DNA of 64,000 nt from Macquaria australasica (lineage: Eukaryota; Chordata; Actinopteri; Centrarchiformes; Percichthyidae). Shown piece by piece: positions 36,875 to 49,639 of the stretch. The notes below the pieces were generated by a model. That model was given only the letters and a program-made list of their open reading frames with translations. It was not told the origin of the DNA and did not search any database. Position 1 is the stretch's first letter; every line of letters starts with the position of its first letter. The DNA lies in the NCBI GenBank assembly GCA_005408345.1, contig SEMN01000120.1:930001-994000 (forward strand). The letters are read 5' to 3'. The position numbers were made by a program, and so were the translations under genes.

Positions 36875-38728
36875 TACGCGCATCAATAATGTGGGACAGT
36901 TTGATGAGAGGAGTCCTTTTTGCTATGCTGGACAGCTTTACTCTAAGACACAACTTGTGAGCTGGTGATGTGTTTCTCCTCATGTGTGAGACCCAAACCT
37001 GTCAAATCCTGTTCCAGACACAGAGCTAAACACATCTGACTGCTGTTGGTCCAGTGAAATTTAAAAACTTCAGGACAACTAAGTTATAAAAAGCATCTCT
37101 CCCATCTAATCAGAGATTTAGGTGCAACTCGTAGCGAGATGACTCACTAATCAACATCTGGTAAATGCAATTCCTGCTATAAATTTAATTTCTATGGAGC
37201 AAGTTAAAGATTTAAAAATAACCATGTAATACACTTTGTAAGAGTCATTTACATGCAGTGCAGTACTGGTGACAAATGTATTCCCTGTGTCATTGCGCAG
37301 TGTTTTGCAGACAAATGAAGTTTGGGTGGACTGGGAGGCAGCTACAAGTTGATCTTCACTGAAGCTGTTTGTGTGATATGTTATTGCATGGAGAGAAAAC
37401 AGATAGTTGATGGTATTGGGTCATTCTTTGGCTCAGCAGGGAAACGGGCCACATAACTAGTGCTATTTGCTAGGTAGGGCTTTAAATGACAATGGAGAAC
37501 CATGTTTAGACAACATGCCCTCTTTCAAGCCCAAACACTAGTACATTCATGTCCTGTTGGAGAGGCTTCGATCTTCAGACAACCGTCTGTAGCACAGTAA
37601 TGCACTGACATGCCTCCATTGGCCCCTTGCTCTGGAAGAAAAGTGCCCTGGCACAGGCATTGTTCAAACCCCTCCTCTTATACTGCAGTGGCAACCTCAA
37701 GAAGATGACTTGATCCGACCTCGCTCTGAGGGAATGTATCACTCGTGTTTCTTGTTAGCAGTAGTGGATTAAAATGAGACCTGAATTACTGAACCAAGAA
37801 TGAAAGCTTCTGCAGAAACTGTATCCTGGATTGCATGAAGATGATATTGACAAAGGATTTGTGATGCTACGGGAAAAAAAACTAACAAACAAACATAAAA
37901 TCAGTTCATCAACAAGCTTCCTTTCATGAAAACAGAAGCATGTGCATGTCCAGAAGAATGTGATGCTAAAAAGTGAACTCTGCATTTGTAGTTGAAGTGT
38001 TGCATCAAGTTGCAGCCTAAACGAGGCTGCAGGATTCAGGGAATGCAAGTTGTTGCATAGCACATGCTGCTATGCAAGTTCAGAAACAGTTAAAAACACA
38101 TAGCACTGCACACACTGGAAAAGAGGTTGGACCAAATCACAAAGAAAAACAAAAAAACAAAACAAAACAAAAAAGAAAAAATAGAGGATACTGTTTGTGG
38201 TAACTTTAACACTACACAGCATTCCTGATGTAAGAATGACGACTGACCACACACAGCATTAAAAATGCTACACAAAAATGGCATCACACTGTATATACAC
38301 AATGCAGGTTACAGAAGCTCGTCTTTGTTGAATGGGCATAACTGAATATATTATCTTCCCATTTTCACAAGAGAACAGACTGCAGTATACTGCAAGTTTA
38401 AATAAGCTGTATTATATGTTAAATACAGCTACACAGAGAAGCAATGTGTTCCTGAACTGTTTTGATGTTATAGTTGAATGTGTATATACTGGAATAACTG
38501 CTGCTCCTGTTTTTAAATGTGTAAGTCCACCCACCCCAAATGCTGGATAAAATATATTATACTGATATATCGTCTTTTTTCGGTTACTAAGTTTTTAATT
38601 AGGCAAGACTGCTCGGCGCATCTGTTGGGCAAGGGATGTGTTGCTCTTAAGTCTCTGGCTATGTGCGGTGCAATTGGACGGGACAGTTCAAGCTGCCTCC
38701 AATGGCGTGTCCTTGTCCAGTAACGTGA
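36011..38728 (-). other. pacsin1: Probable pacsin1 3' UTR
   Basis: No gene is recognised between the spdef poly(A) signals and the pacsin1 stop. A TTTATT at 35917-35922 (AATAAA on the minus strand) could end a 2.8-kb UTR, overlapping the spdef end by about 90 bp; an ATTAAA near 38594 could give a short form. A (TG)n run of 14 units lies at 36845-36872. The extent is inference. Confidence 0.45.
36845..36872 (+). repeat. (TG)14 microsatellite
   Basis: Uninterrupted TG run. Confidence 0.95.
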
Positions 38729-41700
38729 CTAGATAGGCTCTACGTAATTGGCCGGGTACAGTCCCTCTTGGCCGCTGTCCAAACGACCTCTACACCAGCC
38801 TTGCTCATCTTCATCCTCAGTCTTGGTCAGTTCATCACCTGTGAAGGAGACACCACTCCTTAATCCCTGTGTCAAACAGTGAATGTAAATCTAAATCTAA
38901 AATGAAGATATCTGTAAATACCACTCCACACTTCTGCAAATGACCGCTCTCTAGATTTTTTGTAATAGTTATTGATGTATTGCCTTCGTGGCCAGTATTT
39001 TAGAAATATCCAAGTCCATGTCTCCCTGGCTCCCAGTAACATTTGACTAAATTTGACAGAAATATGTTTTAATTGTTTGGATTTTTCATATTTTAACTAC
39101 TCAGTTAAAAAAAAAAGTTTGACATTTTGGGAGGGTTATATGAGAAGATTGATTCAGCTTTTGTGCCTACACAGTAAACTTTAAAATACCGGCTAGCAGC
39201 TGGTTAGCTTATCTTAGCATAAAGACTGGAAATAGAGGAAACAGCTATCCTGGCTCTATTCAAAGCTTTAAGAAACACTTTGCACATAACCTCCCTGTGA
39301 AACCACAACTTGCCATTTTTACGCTTAGTTTTTTGTATGATTAAACAAACAAGGTATGACATGTTAATTAGTGAGTTTTAGAGGTGCTGCTAGGCAGATT
39401 TTGTTAACTTTGGAAAGAGCTAGGCTAGCTGTTTCCCCCTGTTTCCAGTCATTGTGCTTAGCTAAGCTAACCAGCTGCTGGTTGTAGCTTTATATATAGT
39501 GTACAGACATGAGAGTGGTATAAATCTTCTCATCTAGCTCTCGGCATGAAAGTGAGCAAGTGTGTTTCCCAAAATATTGAACTATTCCTTTAACTGTTCA
39601 ATTACTGTATATTCTAAAATGGTCTAAATGCTGTTTCAAAGTCTTCTCCGCACTGCCAGGAATAAAAATGTGGTAGGAAAATATTGAATTTCTGTTTTTG
39701 TTCTTGTTGGCTTAAACATAGTCACATTTAAAGATCTTGAAAGGCAACTTAACACCAGGCTGAAAAGCAGTCACCATAGGTTCTCCTACACGCTTGGAAG
39801 GGGAGGGTGAGCGGAGGGGTTATCAGTTGGTTGCAATCTGAAACCTCACCGCTAGATGCCACTAAATCCTACACACTGGTCCTTTAAGTGTTTTCCATAT
39901 CTAATGAATTTCAATTAATAGAGTGTGATCAGGCGGTGTCGGTGTTTCACTCAACAATCAAGGTAAAGGAAGTTGAAGGTACCCCGTGGAGCTTTTGACC
40001 ACTATTAAACAATGTTTTTAGAAGTTGGTTCCTGTGTTGTTTGTTCACATGAACGCACAAGAGGACACAAACACACATGTGTGACACGATACAATTCCTG
40101 CCAATGGTTTCACACTATTCCACTGATCTACAGGTGGCGGTAAAGTGTCAAGAAATGCAGCAATGTGCCAACAGAATGCAAGGAAGAAGAAGACTGACTG
40201 CAAGTCAACATGGATGCTAACAAGACAAGTATTTAAAAATATCAGCTGTGCAAATGTTGTCTGAGACAAACTATGCATTCAACATGTTTGTTAGACCTCA
40301 GGGATACAGACAATGCACTTTGGTAAGTAACACTGAATGTAAATAAAAACTTTGTTTGTTTACAAGAAAACTCCGCAGGGCACCTTTAAGTTTTTTCTAT
40401 AAGAACAATGAAACTCTAATAGCATTCAAAAGCAGGTATAAGAAGTCTTCAAAGTGGTTATAAATAGAATGTGGATGTGCAGTGGGGGAATCAAGATGAA
40501 GACGCACAGCTGTTTCTGTGTAAAGCCTGTCTTTAAATTGTTAGTCATGTCACTGCGCGGGGCTCTAAAGCACTTTTTCACACCATTTCCCAAAGAGGGA
40601 GTAGTGTTAATTGGTGGTAAGTGACTGTAATTTGTTTTCCATGTGGCTATTATTGACTAATCACTGCTATCTTCCATAGAGGAAGGGAGCTTTAGAATGG
40701 AAATCAGGACAGAGTTGGTGATTTTTGACCAGCTGTGTGATGCGACAGCTTGTCATCTTATCATAAAACCCCTGCGTACAGTGTCCCAGCCCCTTTAAAT
40801 ACATTAATAAGTTCATAAATGGATGAGTAAACATAAGCTTGGCTGCATGACGGTAGACAAAATCATATATCCTGGTCACTTTTTAATTTTTAATTTAATT
40901 ACCTGCTTTGAAGGTGAGCTCATCCTGTTCCTGGCCTTCATAATCATAGAGAGCGCGCACACGGACCCCTTTCCCAGTGCTGGAATCATCTTCGAATGAA
41001 TTCCCGTTCCCGCCGTTTTCGTTACCAGAGTACGTAGTGGGCTGCTCATCATCGGACCACTCAGTCGAGTACGCTTGGTTTTTATCATAGCTGCTCACGC
41101 TGGAGAATAGAGAAAAAGCAGGGTGATATTTGATGTTGACTGATGCTCAAAACAACATACTAAAAGCATTTTTAAAGGAAAAGTCTTTCAAATTGTCAGC
41201 AAAACCCATGAAAAGCTCAAAAACAAAGACGAATTGATCCTACTAACAAGTATTGTCTGTGTAGAATAGATCTAAACTGTTGTCCTAAAACCATTAAAAA
41301 CACATCAATAAGGCTTACTGTAACACTGGGAGACATGTTCATTCATTATGATGAACACGGGCACTGTATTTTGAATTGATCCCACATACGCCGTCCTGCT
41401 GCTGTAAATACTCACTAGCATGCAAAATCCGCAGCTGAAAATAGTTCCAAACAAATTAACTTTTTTACTCCTGTTTGAGTGACATTTGTTAAAAACTGCA
41501 GTGCTCACCTGTGTTAGGCAATTATTTAGCCTTTAAAAAAAAAAAAAAAAAAAAAAGTATATATTTGTGACCTGTTTTTAAAGATATGTGTATTCAGTAG
41601 GACTCAGTGGGCTTGGGAGTGAGAGCCACAGGCCTGAACGTATTGAGAGACAGACTAACACATTGCTGGTTTTGGTCTTTTTATGAGATTTGCTGACAAA

Positions 41701-44700
41701 AAACACAAATATCAGTATCACCAATGTTATCCTTTAAGAATAAAATTTGACTAAAATAAATATTATTAACTTCATGCAATTTAAGAAAGGACCTGATTAA
41801 ATAGAGTGTGCTTCAATGTGATCACGTAAACAATAGATTCCCTGAACTAACCTGCTACGATCACCAGGTGGCGCCACATGGTCAGTGCTTGGAGTGGGTG
41901 GGGCTCCGTCTGGTTTCTTCTTCTTTGGAGGAGCACTAGCCTGCTCTGGGTTGTACTCCTGGAGATGGGAGCGTAAAGAAACACATGAAAGCAGAATAAA
42001 GAAAAAGCAGTAAATGAAGAGGAGATGGTTCTTATGGTCTCGCATGAAGGCTTAATGTCGTACCTCAAATGCAGGCCAGTTCATATGCATCCCAGGGCCG
42101 TGGTTGTTGCTGAACCACTTCAGGTCCTCTTGTGTGTTTGCACCCAGGATAGTGCGCTCCAGTTCTCTGTATATTGTGGCGTAGCTGAGCAGAGGAAAAA
42201 TGGAACAAAAAGTGACAATGAAAGTGCCAGAGGAGACCTGGGGGTGCTGCCAATTTGGCGACAGAACCCACAATGTAGTTCAAATTCTGGGTTGAGAGAG
42301 ATCCAACATCGGGTCACGACAAGACTGAAGTGTCTCCCTGAGTTTTCTGCTGAAGCTGAAGCCCTCGACAGCTGAAGTATTTGGCCTGAATAATCCTAAT
42401 AATCCTTTACAAGGATATTATTGTTTGTGTTGCCACAGTTTTCCCAAATCTCTGCAATGTGTAAAAGATTAAACAGGGCATGTTGCATACAGGAATAACC
42501 AATTCTACTAGGTTTCATATATTAAAACAGTAAGAAAATAGTTTTTCTATATGCAGTCTCTGGTAAAATTAGAAACAACATCATCCAAGTATTTTTTCCA
42601 AAGCTGGAACATTAACTAAATGGATCCTGTGCAGAGCTACAACGCACTGAAAACAGAAAGTTAACCAATTTAATTTTCATAACTAGATTTTGGAAAGATA
42701 AACAGTAATGATATACTGTAATGTCTAGCAGTGGTGTAAATGCCTCTCTGCAGTTTTATTCAGTGATCCTGGAGGTACATTTAAGCATATTTAATCTGTG
42801 CATATTTAAATTCAAGCCAATACAACTTTCAGGAACACAATGATCTGCTTTTTTTTCGAGAGTGTTTGGCTAAAAAGTGGAAAAACAGATTAATGTAAAT
42901 ATATTTAAGAAGAGAAACTAAAGCTTGACTTTACTTGCACTGTGGTTACCACTGTGTTCATACTGAATCCAGAAAATACACACATACCGCAATAACATTT
43001 TTCTTTTTTGGCTTTCATGATAATGACTTTAGCTCATGAAACTAAACAAGCCAGTTTCTGAGTGTTAATCTGTGCTTTTATCTTCAGTGGGCACTTATAT
43101 ATATATGACTCATTATAGATGTAGAAAATAATATAAATTCACAAAAAATGTCTAATAAGCTGAATTTGTCTTCTTATAAGTGGAATCTCACAATAATTAC
43201 TGAGAAAACTCACTGTTGCACAATAAAGCAGCACCTTTTATCTGCTTTTGTGTGGATAAATATATGTATTTTATGCCAAAATGTTATTTGATGGTTGAGG
43301 AGGAAACAGCACTTGATTCAGTGATAAATAAAATAAAAAACTACATAAAAATTATAATGCTAGGGTGTGTCTAGTCTTATTCTATATAGCGCACTATGGA
43401 CACCCACAAAAGCAATTTCTTTTAAACTTGAGCTATCACATGTTTTCTTCAGGTAAACACAGGTGGGGTCATGGACAGTAAAGGAGAGGGGTGAAATGGT
43501 CGAAATGAATCTACAACGCGATCCTCTAAACAGCAACAACATGGCAACCAAAGGCAGGTTTGGTTAAAGAACCTGAAAATCACTTTGCCATGGGTCCCGG
43601 CTTTGTTGTTCCATGCAGGTTAAAAACAGCCCAGAATATGACAAGCATTCACTCTGAACAAAATTCACTTTGGCAGAAACGTCATTGACTGAATCACCAA
43701 TTAATTAGTGCTGTGAGACTGAACGCTAATGAGAAACGCATGCCTGGTTGAGAAGTGTGTTGGGATTAATCAATTTGAAGTGAACTGTACTGGATGTGAC
43801 ACAACAAATCAAACTGATAATCATAAATTTGTTTGCAATGTGATTATTTCTGATTAAAAGTAAAGGTACAGCATGCGATCGTGCTCAACGAATTATTTAC
43901 TCATGTTGCATACAGTACCACTATGAATTTTATATAAAAAATGATGTCATTTATTCACTGAAATTACATATAAATGAAGGGGAATGGCACTGCAGGGGTA
44001 AGACTTGATGCTGTAGTAAGAAACACACAGAGATGGTGGTAAAACAGAAGAATATACAGTAGACCAAAATGGGATCAATACATATACAAAACCACATGAG
44101 GAAAAAGACAATTTCTAACGCCTCTAACAACTAAATCACATGTCAGAGAAAACACAGTCAGTGATCCTAAACCAGCAGCTCTATGAAACCTAAATAAAAC
44201 GGGCTCCTTCAGCCAGGCTAACCTTGGGTTCTCGGTGAGGTTGAGATGGCGTTTGATGTCCAGCAAGGCCTCCTTGAGGAAGGTCAGCCTCTTGACTTCG
44301 TGCTGCTGGCACTGGTCAAACACCTGCTCCATGCTCTCCATGTACTGCGGGGTGCACTTGTTCAGCTCCTCCAGAGACTTCTCATACTTTTCTTTAGCCT
44401 GAGACAGAAAACGGAAAACACACTGCTGACTGAAACCTCTGTGGAAAATAAACCAGCAAAGGAAGAACCAGCAGGGTTTAATCATTATTTCTATTTTAAT
44501 AGCTGGCTTATTCTTATTTGTAACTTGATATTCTGTAGTAAAAGTAAATTAATCCCAAATGTATATGCCCAAACAAAACTTAAATGGGCCTTTAAGCTTG
44601 CACTACAACTCCTCTTTAAAAGGGTTGTACAGTATGTCGTGGCGCTGTTCCTATAATCGAAAATATCACATTAAAAATACAAAAACCCACTTTTACCTTC

Positions 44701-47305
44701 ACACTGCATACATCTATCACAACATAACATCTTAAACTGCTCATCTGAGTAAGAATATGTCAAAAGCCTGATCAATTAGCCTGATCAATAGCCATTTAAA
44801 ACCCTGCCAGGAGAGCCTGGACCAGCAAGATAACACAGGAAGATACTTGTCTAACTGACCAATGTGACAAAAAATAACATTAAAAACGCTTTTGTACAGA
44901 TATTTTAGTGGAATATGTGTTGTGGATACATATCAGCGGATATGTATGTTTTATATGTATGTGATTGTGTGTAATGATCTGCTCTTTATCAGACAGAGAG
45001 CAGAGAACATCTCCTCATCCCTGACATATTTATTTTTGCACTCGCCTCAAACTAAACAAACTAAAAGACTTTTATCTCTTGACTTGTATTTTCCGGTGTC
45101 GTTCTCACCTTCTGCACATCCTGTTTGCATTTGTCCACTTTCTCGTGGAGCTTCTTCTGCTGGTCTGGTGTGACAGAAGCCTCAGTCTTGCCATTGGCCT
45201 CTCGGGCCGCAGCCAGCTTCTCCTCCTTGCAGGCCATGTGGTACGCTTTCTTAGCCGTCTCCATCTGTATGTCCAAATGCAGGCATTGTCAGTATCTCAA
45301 ATACATGATCTGATTTGACCAAAGGAACACAAAGGGAGTCACATTTACTCATCTCAAAAGGAATGACCTTGTCCAGACAGGATATTTTAATGTGGTCAGT
45401 ATATATAACTACATAAATATCATTATGTCCTTGGACCAGAGCCATATTTCGCTATTTAAAAAAGACCAAAGTGAGTACAAACATAAAATACTGTTACTAC
45501 TCGCTCCAGGTCAGTGGTGGATGACATCATTTGTATAAGTCCATTTAAAAAATAAAATCAATGCACAAGGAAGGAATTTGTGTTTTCCCTGTAGTGTCAA
45601 GAAACCCAGTCAGACCTAATGTGTCTAATAGGGTCTAAATCCTCTCATATCAAACAGGGCCAGCCCCAAAGCACCGGACACAAATGGCCCTTCAAAAGAG
45701 CCAAATAAAGAGAAAAATTCAACCTTGAACACAGTGCTACACCAATGTTTTGTAAAGTTGTGGGCCGGACAGCAAACCAATGAGCTGAAACTCAATTTAA
45801 AGCTTGTTCTTGTTCTTTTACACCTAGGATAAAGATGTTGATTCATATATATTTGTTTCCATTCCCCTCACCTCCTTGAGCTTTTTGGCCCACGGCTTCT
45901 GAGCCTTCTTGAAGCCTTCCTCCGCCTCCTTGGCCTCTTTGAAGCCTCCGATCATTTGCTTGTGATAGGCCTCCTTCTGCCAGTTCTTCACTTTCTCCAC
46001 ATCATCGTTCACCAGGTTGTTCTTCACCTCTTGGTGCAGCTCACTCACCTTCTCTGCCTCGGTCATCACGCCCAACCAGGCTCTCTCCACAGAGCCGTAC
46101 TGTGGGCCTGGGGGTCGGACAAAAATGATTCATTCCAGAAAAATTTTAGTGCAAAAACACGCAGCCAAATATTACCAGACAGCAAACATCAAAGTGTGTA
46201 AACGGAGCTTTGGCAAATTGAAAGACAGTGTAAAGTACATTAATTTGTGGAACTATTTATTTGACTGACCCCATCCCAAATGCTGACCTTTCTCAATGAG
46301 CTGCCTCCATCTCTTGGACCATGCAGTTAGCTGATCGCCATAGGCCTTTTCTATCTTGGCACGTTCCTGCAGGCAGCCCATGAGGTCGTTGCAGAGCCGA
46401 TGGCCGTCATCAAATCTCTTGACAGCACGTTTGTAGTTCCCCACCTGAGAACAGAGAGACAAACAGGCTGAAGGGACAGAAAACAAATCTGTCTTTACAT
46501 ATATCACAGAAAACAAAAAACTACAAAATGCATGTCTACATCAAAATATACAAAAAACTGAAGAAAAACGTATCTTTACATATCAGTGAGACTCATTAAA
46601 ATATATGATGAAAATATACAATGTGCGCTTCGAGATGTATATGGTAACATGGAGGAAGAGGCCCCCCTTAAGAACACTGTCTATTTACTGATAAAATACA
46701 AGGTTTTTTTAATGCAGTTTCAGCATGTACAGTATGATTGTGCATAAACCTACACAGTTTTGGTGGTAGAGTATTAAATGGAGATGTTATAGCAAATACC
46801 CCCCCAGAAATGGGCAAAACTGATTTTAAGTATCTGCAGATTTCATAATTTACATAATGAACACTATCTCGTCACCATCATTTGTTTTAAAAAAAATATT
46901 TTTTCATTGACTGCATGTGTGAAACAAGACAGTTTTCATTTCAGGCATTAATGAGGTTTAGCTTTAAATGTTATTGGTCCTCAAATTAAACAAAATTACA
47001 AATAATATTTCAATTCTGTCCATATTTCTACATTTTAAAGAGAGACAAACATACCAGTATTCAGGGTTATTTTCTGTCAAAATTATTTTACTGCCTTTTG
47101 TTTTAGATCTCGCCACCTTAAGCGAGACTGCCTTAAAAAGACAGTGCCAGGCCGTGTGGCTCCGCCTCTTCAGTGCCTGCAGGGGGCGTGAGCTCATGGT
47201 GCATGATGAAGAGAGGGTAGTGAGAGAGGGTAGTGAGAAGGGTGGGGTGGTGGGGGTTGCTCGTGCCTGTGCATGTGTAGTTATGCAATGACATGGGCTT
47301 GTGTA

Positions 47306-47338
<33 letters not shown>

Positions 47339-49569
47339 ATGTGTGCCCAAACTGTGACTGCTTTAATCCTCTTGAGTGGTGTAATGCAGGCAGACAGGAA
47401 TAGACGGCGAGGTGGAGAGACAGAAATACATAGAAACCACAGACTGCGTGTGTATCCGCCGTGAACACACGCAGCCATACACATCGTCACACAGCCGCAT
47501 CTCGTGGAGAGAGCCTGTCTAATGTGCTCGCTGGCTGCAGAACTGCGCTGTGATTGGTCCTGACATGAGCATGCATGTGTGGTTACTGTTTGAGATGAGA
47601 GAGCTGCAGGGAGGCGGTGAGACAGGTGTGTGACGGTATGAGTTTTGGCCTGTGTGACAGATTGCCAAGTCACACCAACAACAACACGCAGGTAGACTGG
47701 TTCTACATATGAAAACACACTTGAGCTCCTGTATTTGCACCGTAATTCAACCGTGTGGGGATTATTTTGTGGTTTTATTAAATTTGATTGTGCTTCTCAG
47801 CCCAGTGCTATCAAATATCAATGTTTCTGATGGCAAAACCTGAGAATTAAGGCATTATAAACCATGAGCTGACCCGAGCTGTGTTGCTAGTATACAGATG
47901 CTATAGGCAGGTGCATGTGGTGAAAGGCCGCCTCAGAGTGGCTGATGACTGAGGTTCTTTGTCTGCGTCTCTGTGGCTAAGAGCCATCATACAAAGAACA
48001 CTCTGTACTGAGGGAATTCATTAACGCTAATTTGGTGAAAAGCACACACACACACACAAGTGAGGATGGATAGAACTTGTATGCTATTTATATTTGTGGT
48101 GATGTGATCTGTGATGACACAATTTACAACAAACAATATACTGACAAAAGAAATGCAACATTCTCTTAAATAAGACACGATCGCGTTGAAGAAGTGTCTG
48201 TAGTGGGTTCATATTTGACACTCGTCATTGTGAAAAAATGGCAACAAAAAAAGAATATATATTATCTTAACTCATGTTCATCTTATTCATCCATTTAGTT
48301 TGTGTCCAAATAGTTTAAGTAAATGACAGAAGCCCATGTCTTCATGTCAGGGAAAAAGACACACACAAAAAAATGCTTAAAATATAGATGAGCCCAAGTC
48401 GAACTAAGTCCACAAAAGTCCATTTTATTTGACTTTGTAGCTCATACTTTTGATGTACTATGAGTATATTCATTTTTATCTCTCCAAACCTTTTTTGTTC
48501 CTGCATGTATTTCCTGGGCCTCATTAACCAAAACACAGGAAAAAAATGTTAATGCAGGCTGTGAAAATCCATTTAATTACTTCAAAAAAGTACATGTACA
48601 TGCTCGCAAAATAAGAGAAGAAAATGAGAATAATTCAGGAGTGTCTGTTTAGATGATTACTCTTTATTTTTCTTTCCTCTATCCTTTTTTATGATAAACA
48701 CTCTTTCTTTTTTAAAGCTGAATGTGTCATGTAAGTACTGTATTATAGTCTTGATAAAACCAAAGAATAGTTATAGCTTGTGAACTTTCACTATATTTGA
48801 CTATACTGTTGTCTTTGTGAAGCACTCTGTAACATGGATTTTGAAAAGTGCTCGATAAATAAAGATTATTATATTATATTTTTAGCACTGTGACCAAAAA
48901 TACAGACACTGCAACTTTCCATTGAGATACAAGATTTTTAGCTGCACTTCTGCTAAATGATGTGGAGGAATTCCTAATCAGGTCACCTTTAAGAAGCTCT
49001 TAATTTAAAGCAATAGCTCCACATTTTGGGAAATACGCTTATTGACTTTCTTGGATGAGAAGACTGACACCACTCTCCTATGTGTCTGTTAAACATGAAG
49101 CTACAGCCAGCGGCTGGTTAGCGTAGCTTAGCATAAAGTGTAAAAGAAAAGGAGATTTGAGAGTGGAATATATCTTCTCATCTAACTCTCAGCAAGAAAT
49201 AGAGTAAGAGTATTTACCACAATGTTAAACTATTGCTTTAAAGTTTAAAGTCATGCTTAATTATGTTTTTCTGCATTTTCTAATGCCTCAAATGTGGATA
49301 AAAACATCAGAAGTGACCCTCTGCCTTGAACCTTAATGGGTATCAAACAGCATCGCTGCAACTTCTGAGACTCATTTTCCTGTGAAACTTGGTGACACTA
49401 ATTTCATTTTCTTCAGAAACCAGATCAGTACAAGACAAAGACAGGGTAAGGGGGCTTGGGGGCTGCAGATTCAAAACCCATGAGAACAGACATGACGGTG
49501 CATCTGTACCTCCCAGAAGCTGTCCATGGTGTCGTCAGCAACCGCACTTTCATCGTAGGAGCCAGACAT
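38729..49569 (-). CDS. pacsin1: PACSIN1 (syndapin-1), F-BAR and SH3 membrane-bending protein, 9 coding exons
   Basis: Coding exons, minus strand: 49569-49510, 46444-46288, 46107-45872, 45264-45109, 44398-44223, 42184-42064, 41958-41852, 41099-40903 and 38838-38729, 1320 nt, 439 aa (human 444), phases consistent. The start is MSGSYDESAVADDTMDSFWE. The F-BAR domain (residues about 14-285) has VGNYKRAVKRFDDGHRLCND, KVSELHQEVKNNL, NWQKEAYHKQMIGGFKE and CPQYMESMEQ-like segments. A proline/lysine linker (APPKKKKPDG) follows, then the SH3 domain (residues 382-439: VRALYDYEGQEQDEL, GWCRGRLDSG, LYPANYVEPI). Family knowledge: it curves membranes and recruits dynamin and N-WASP through SH3 in synaptic vesicle endocytosis. 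The linker lacks the NPF motifs of mammalian PACSIN1 (NSF at residues 371-373). It lies tail to tail with spdef; leader exons lie beyond 49.6 kb. Confidence 0.96.
39105..39600. mobile_element. Foldback element copy B (most complete)
   Basis: Ends are CAGTTAAA with GTTTGACATTTTGGGA at left, and TCCCAAAATATTGAACTA with TTTAACTG at right, which are inverted repeats. The arms (ATGAGAAGATTGATTC, GCTGGTTAGCTTATCTTAGC against GCTTAGCTAAGCTAACCAGC, AATCTTCTCATCTAGCTC) extend about 170 bp each around a middle with TGATTAAACAAACAAGGTAT. Confidence 0.8.
39740..39905 (-). repeat. Short teleost repeat with CACTAAATCCTACACACTGG
   Basis: Carries CCATAGGTTCTCCTACACGC, GGAAGGGGAGGGTGAGC, GGTTGCAATCTGAAACCTCA and CACTAAATCCTACACACTGG, then TCCTTTAAG. 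The set is typical of a common short fish element, here in reverse orientation. Confidence 0.6.
39974..40390. mobile_element. Inverted-repeat non-autonomous DNA element (about 415 bp)
   Basis: The left end AAGGTACCCCGTGGAG pairs with the right end CTCCGCAGGGCACCTT (13 of 16 positions match when reversed). No transposase ORF lies between them. Confidence 0.65.
41100..41851 (-). other. pacsin1 intron before the NPF-linker exon
   Basis: A 752-nt intron with an A(n) run near 41537-41556. Nothing else is recognised. Confidence 0.6.
42185..44222 (-). other. pacsin1 intron between coding exons 5 and 6
   Basis: A 2038-nt AT-rich intron without recognised repeats or exons. Confidence 0.6.
44399..45871 (-). 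other. pacsin1 introns flanking the 45264-45109 exon
   Basis: Introns of 710 and 607 nt with no recognised content. Plus-strand ORFs here mirror the F-BAR exons on the other strand. Confidence 0.6.
47309..47338 (+). repeat. (TG)n microsatellite
   Basis: Nearly uninterrupted TG run of about 14 units; read as CA on the pacsin1 strand. Confidence 0.95.
48810..48880 (+). mobile_element. L2-type LINE/SINE 3' tail
   Basis: TTGTGAAGCACTCTGTAACA, GAAAAGTGCTCGATAAATAA and AGATTATTATATTAT match the usual tail of L2-mobilised fish elements. Confidence 0.65.
49010..49250. mobile_element. Foldback element copy C (middle deleted)
   Basis: Left arm: ACATTTTGGGAAATACGC, GGATGAGAAGACTGACACC and GGTTAGCGTAGCTTAGCATA. 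Right end: ATCTTCTCATCTAACTCTCA, then AAACTATTGCTTTAAAG. Only about 240 bp remain against about 490 in copy B. Confidence 0.7.
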
Positions 49570-49639
49570 TTTCCTGGATGTGGCAAAGCACTCTAATGAC
49601 TAAACCTGTCCTCTGCAGCAGTGCTGGGTTCCTCATGCA
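49550..49639 (-). promoter_or_regulatory. pacsin1: pacsin1 leader with an upstream ORF overlapping the start codon
   Basis: The exon begins at 49639 after a TCTTTCAG acceptor. An ATG at 49636 opens a 28-codon frame (MRNPALLQRTG...) that ends TGA at 49550, inside the pacsin1 ORF in another frame. Its context (T at -3) is weak; the main ATG has A at -3. This could damp translation by leaky scanning. Confidence 0.55.

Larger units (their letters stand above)
38839..40902 (-). other. pacsin1 last intron, filled with mobile elements
   Basis: A 2064-nt intron carrying, side by side, a foldback element (39105-39600), a short repeat (39740-39905) and an inverted-repeat element (39974-40390). The flanks show nothing else. 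Confidence 0.65.
46445..49509 (-). other. pacsin1 first coding intron
   Basis: A 3065-nt intron with a (TG)n run at 47309-47338, a LINE/SINE 3' tail at about 48810-48880 and a deleted foldback copy at 49010-49250. The 145-aa minus ORF at 47718-47281 comes from the CA repeat and is not a gene. Confidence 0.6.

Noticed and set aside
44246..44656. 136-aa plus-strand ORF
   Set aside because: Antisense of the pacsin1 F-BAR exon at 44398-44223.
47281..47718. 145-aa and 111-aa minus-strand ORFs
   Set aside because: His/Thr runs come from a CA microsatellite; no conserved protein pattern.
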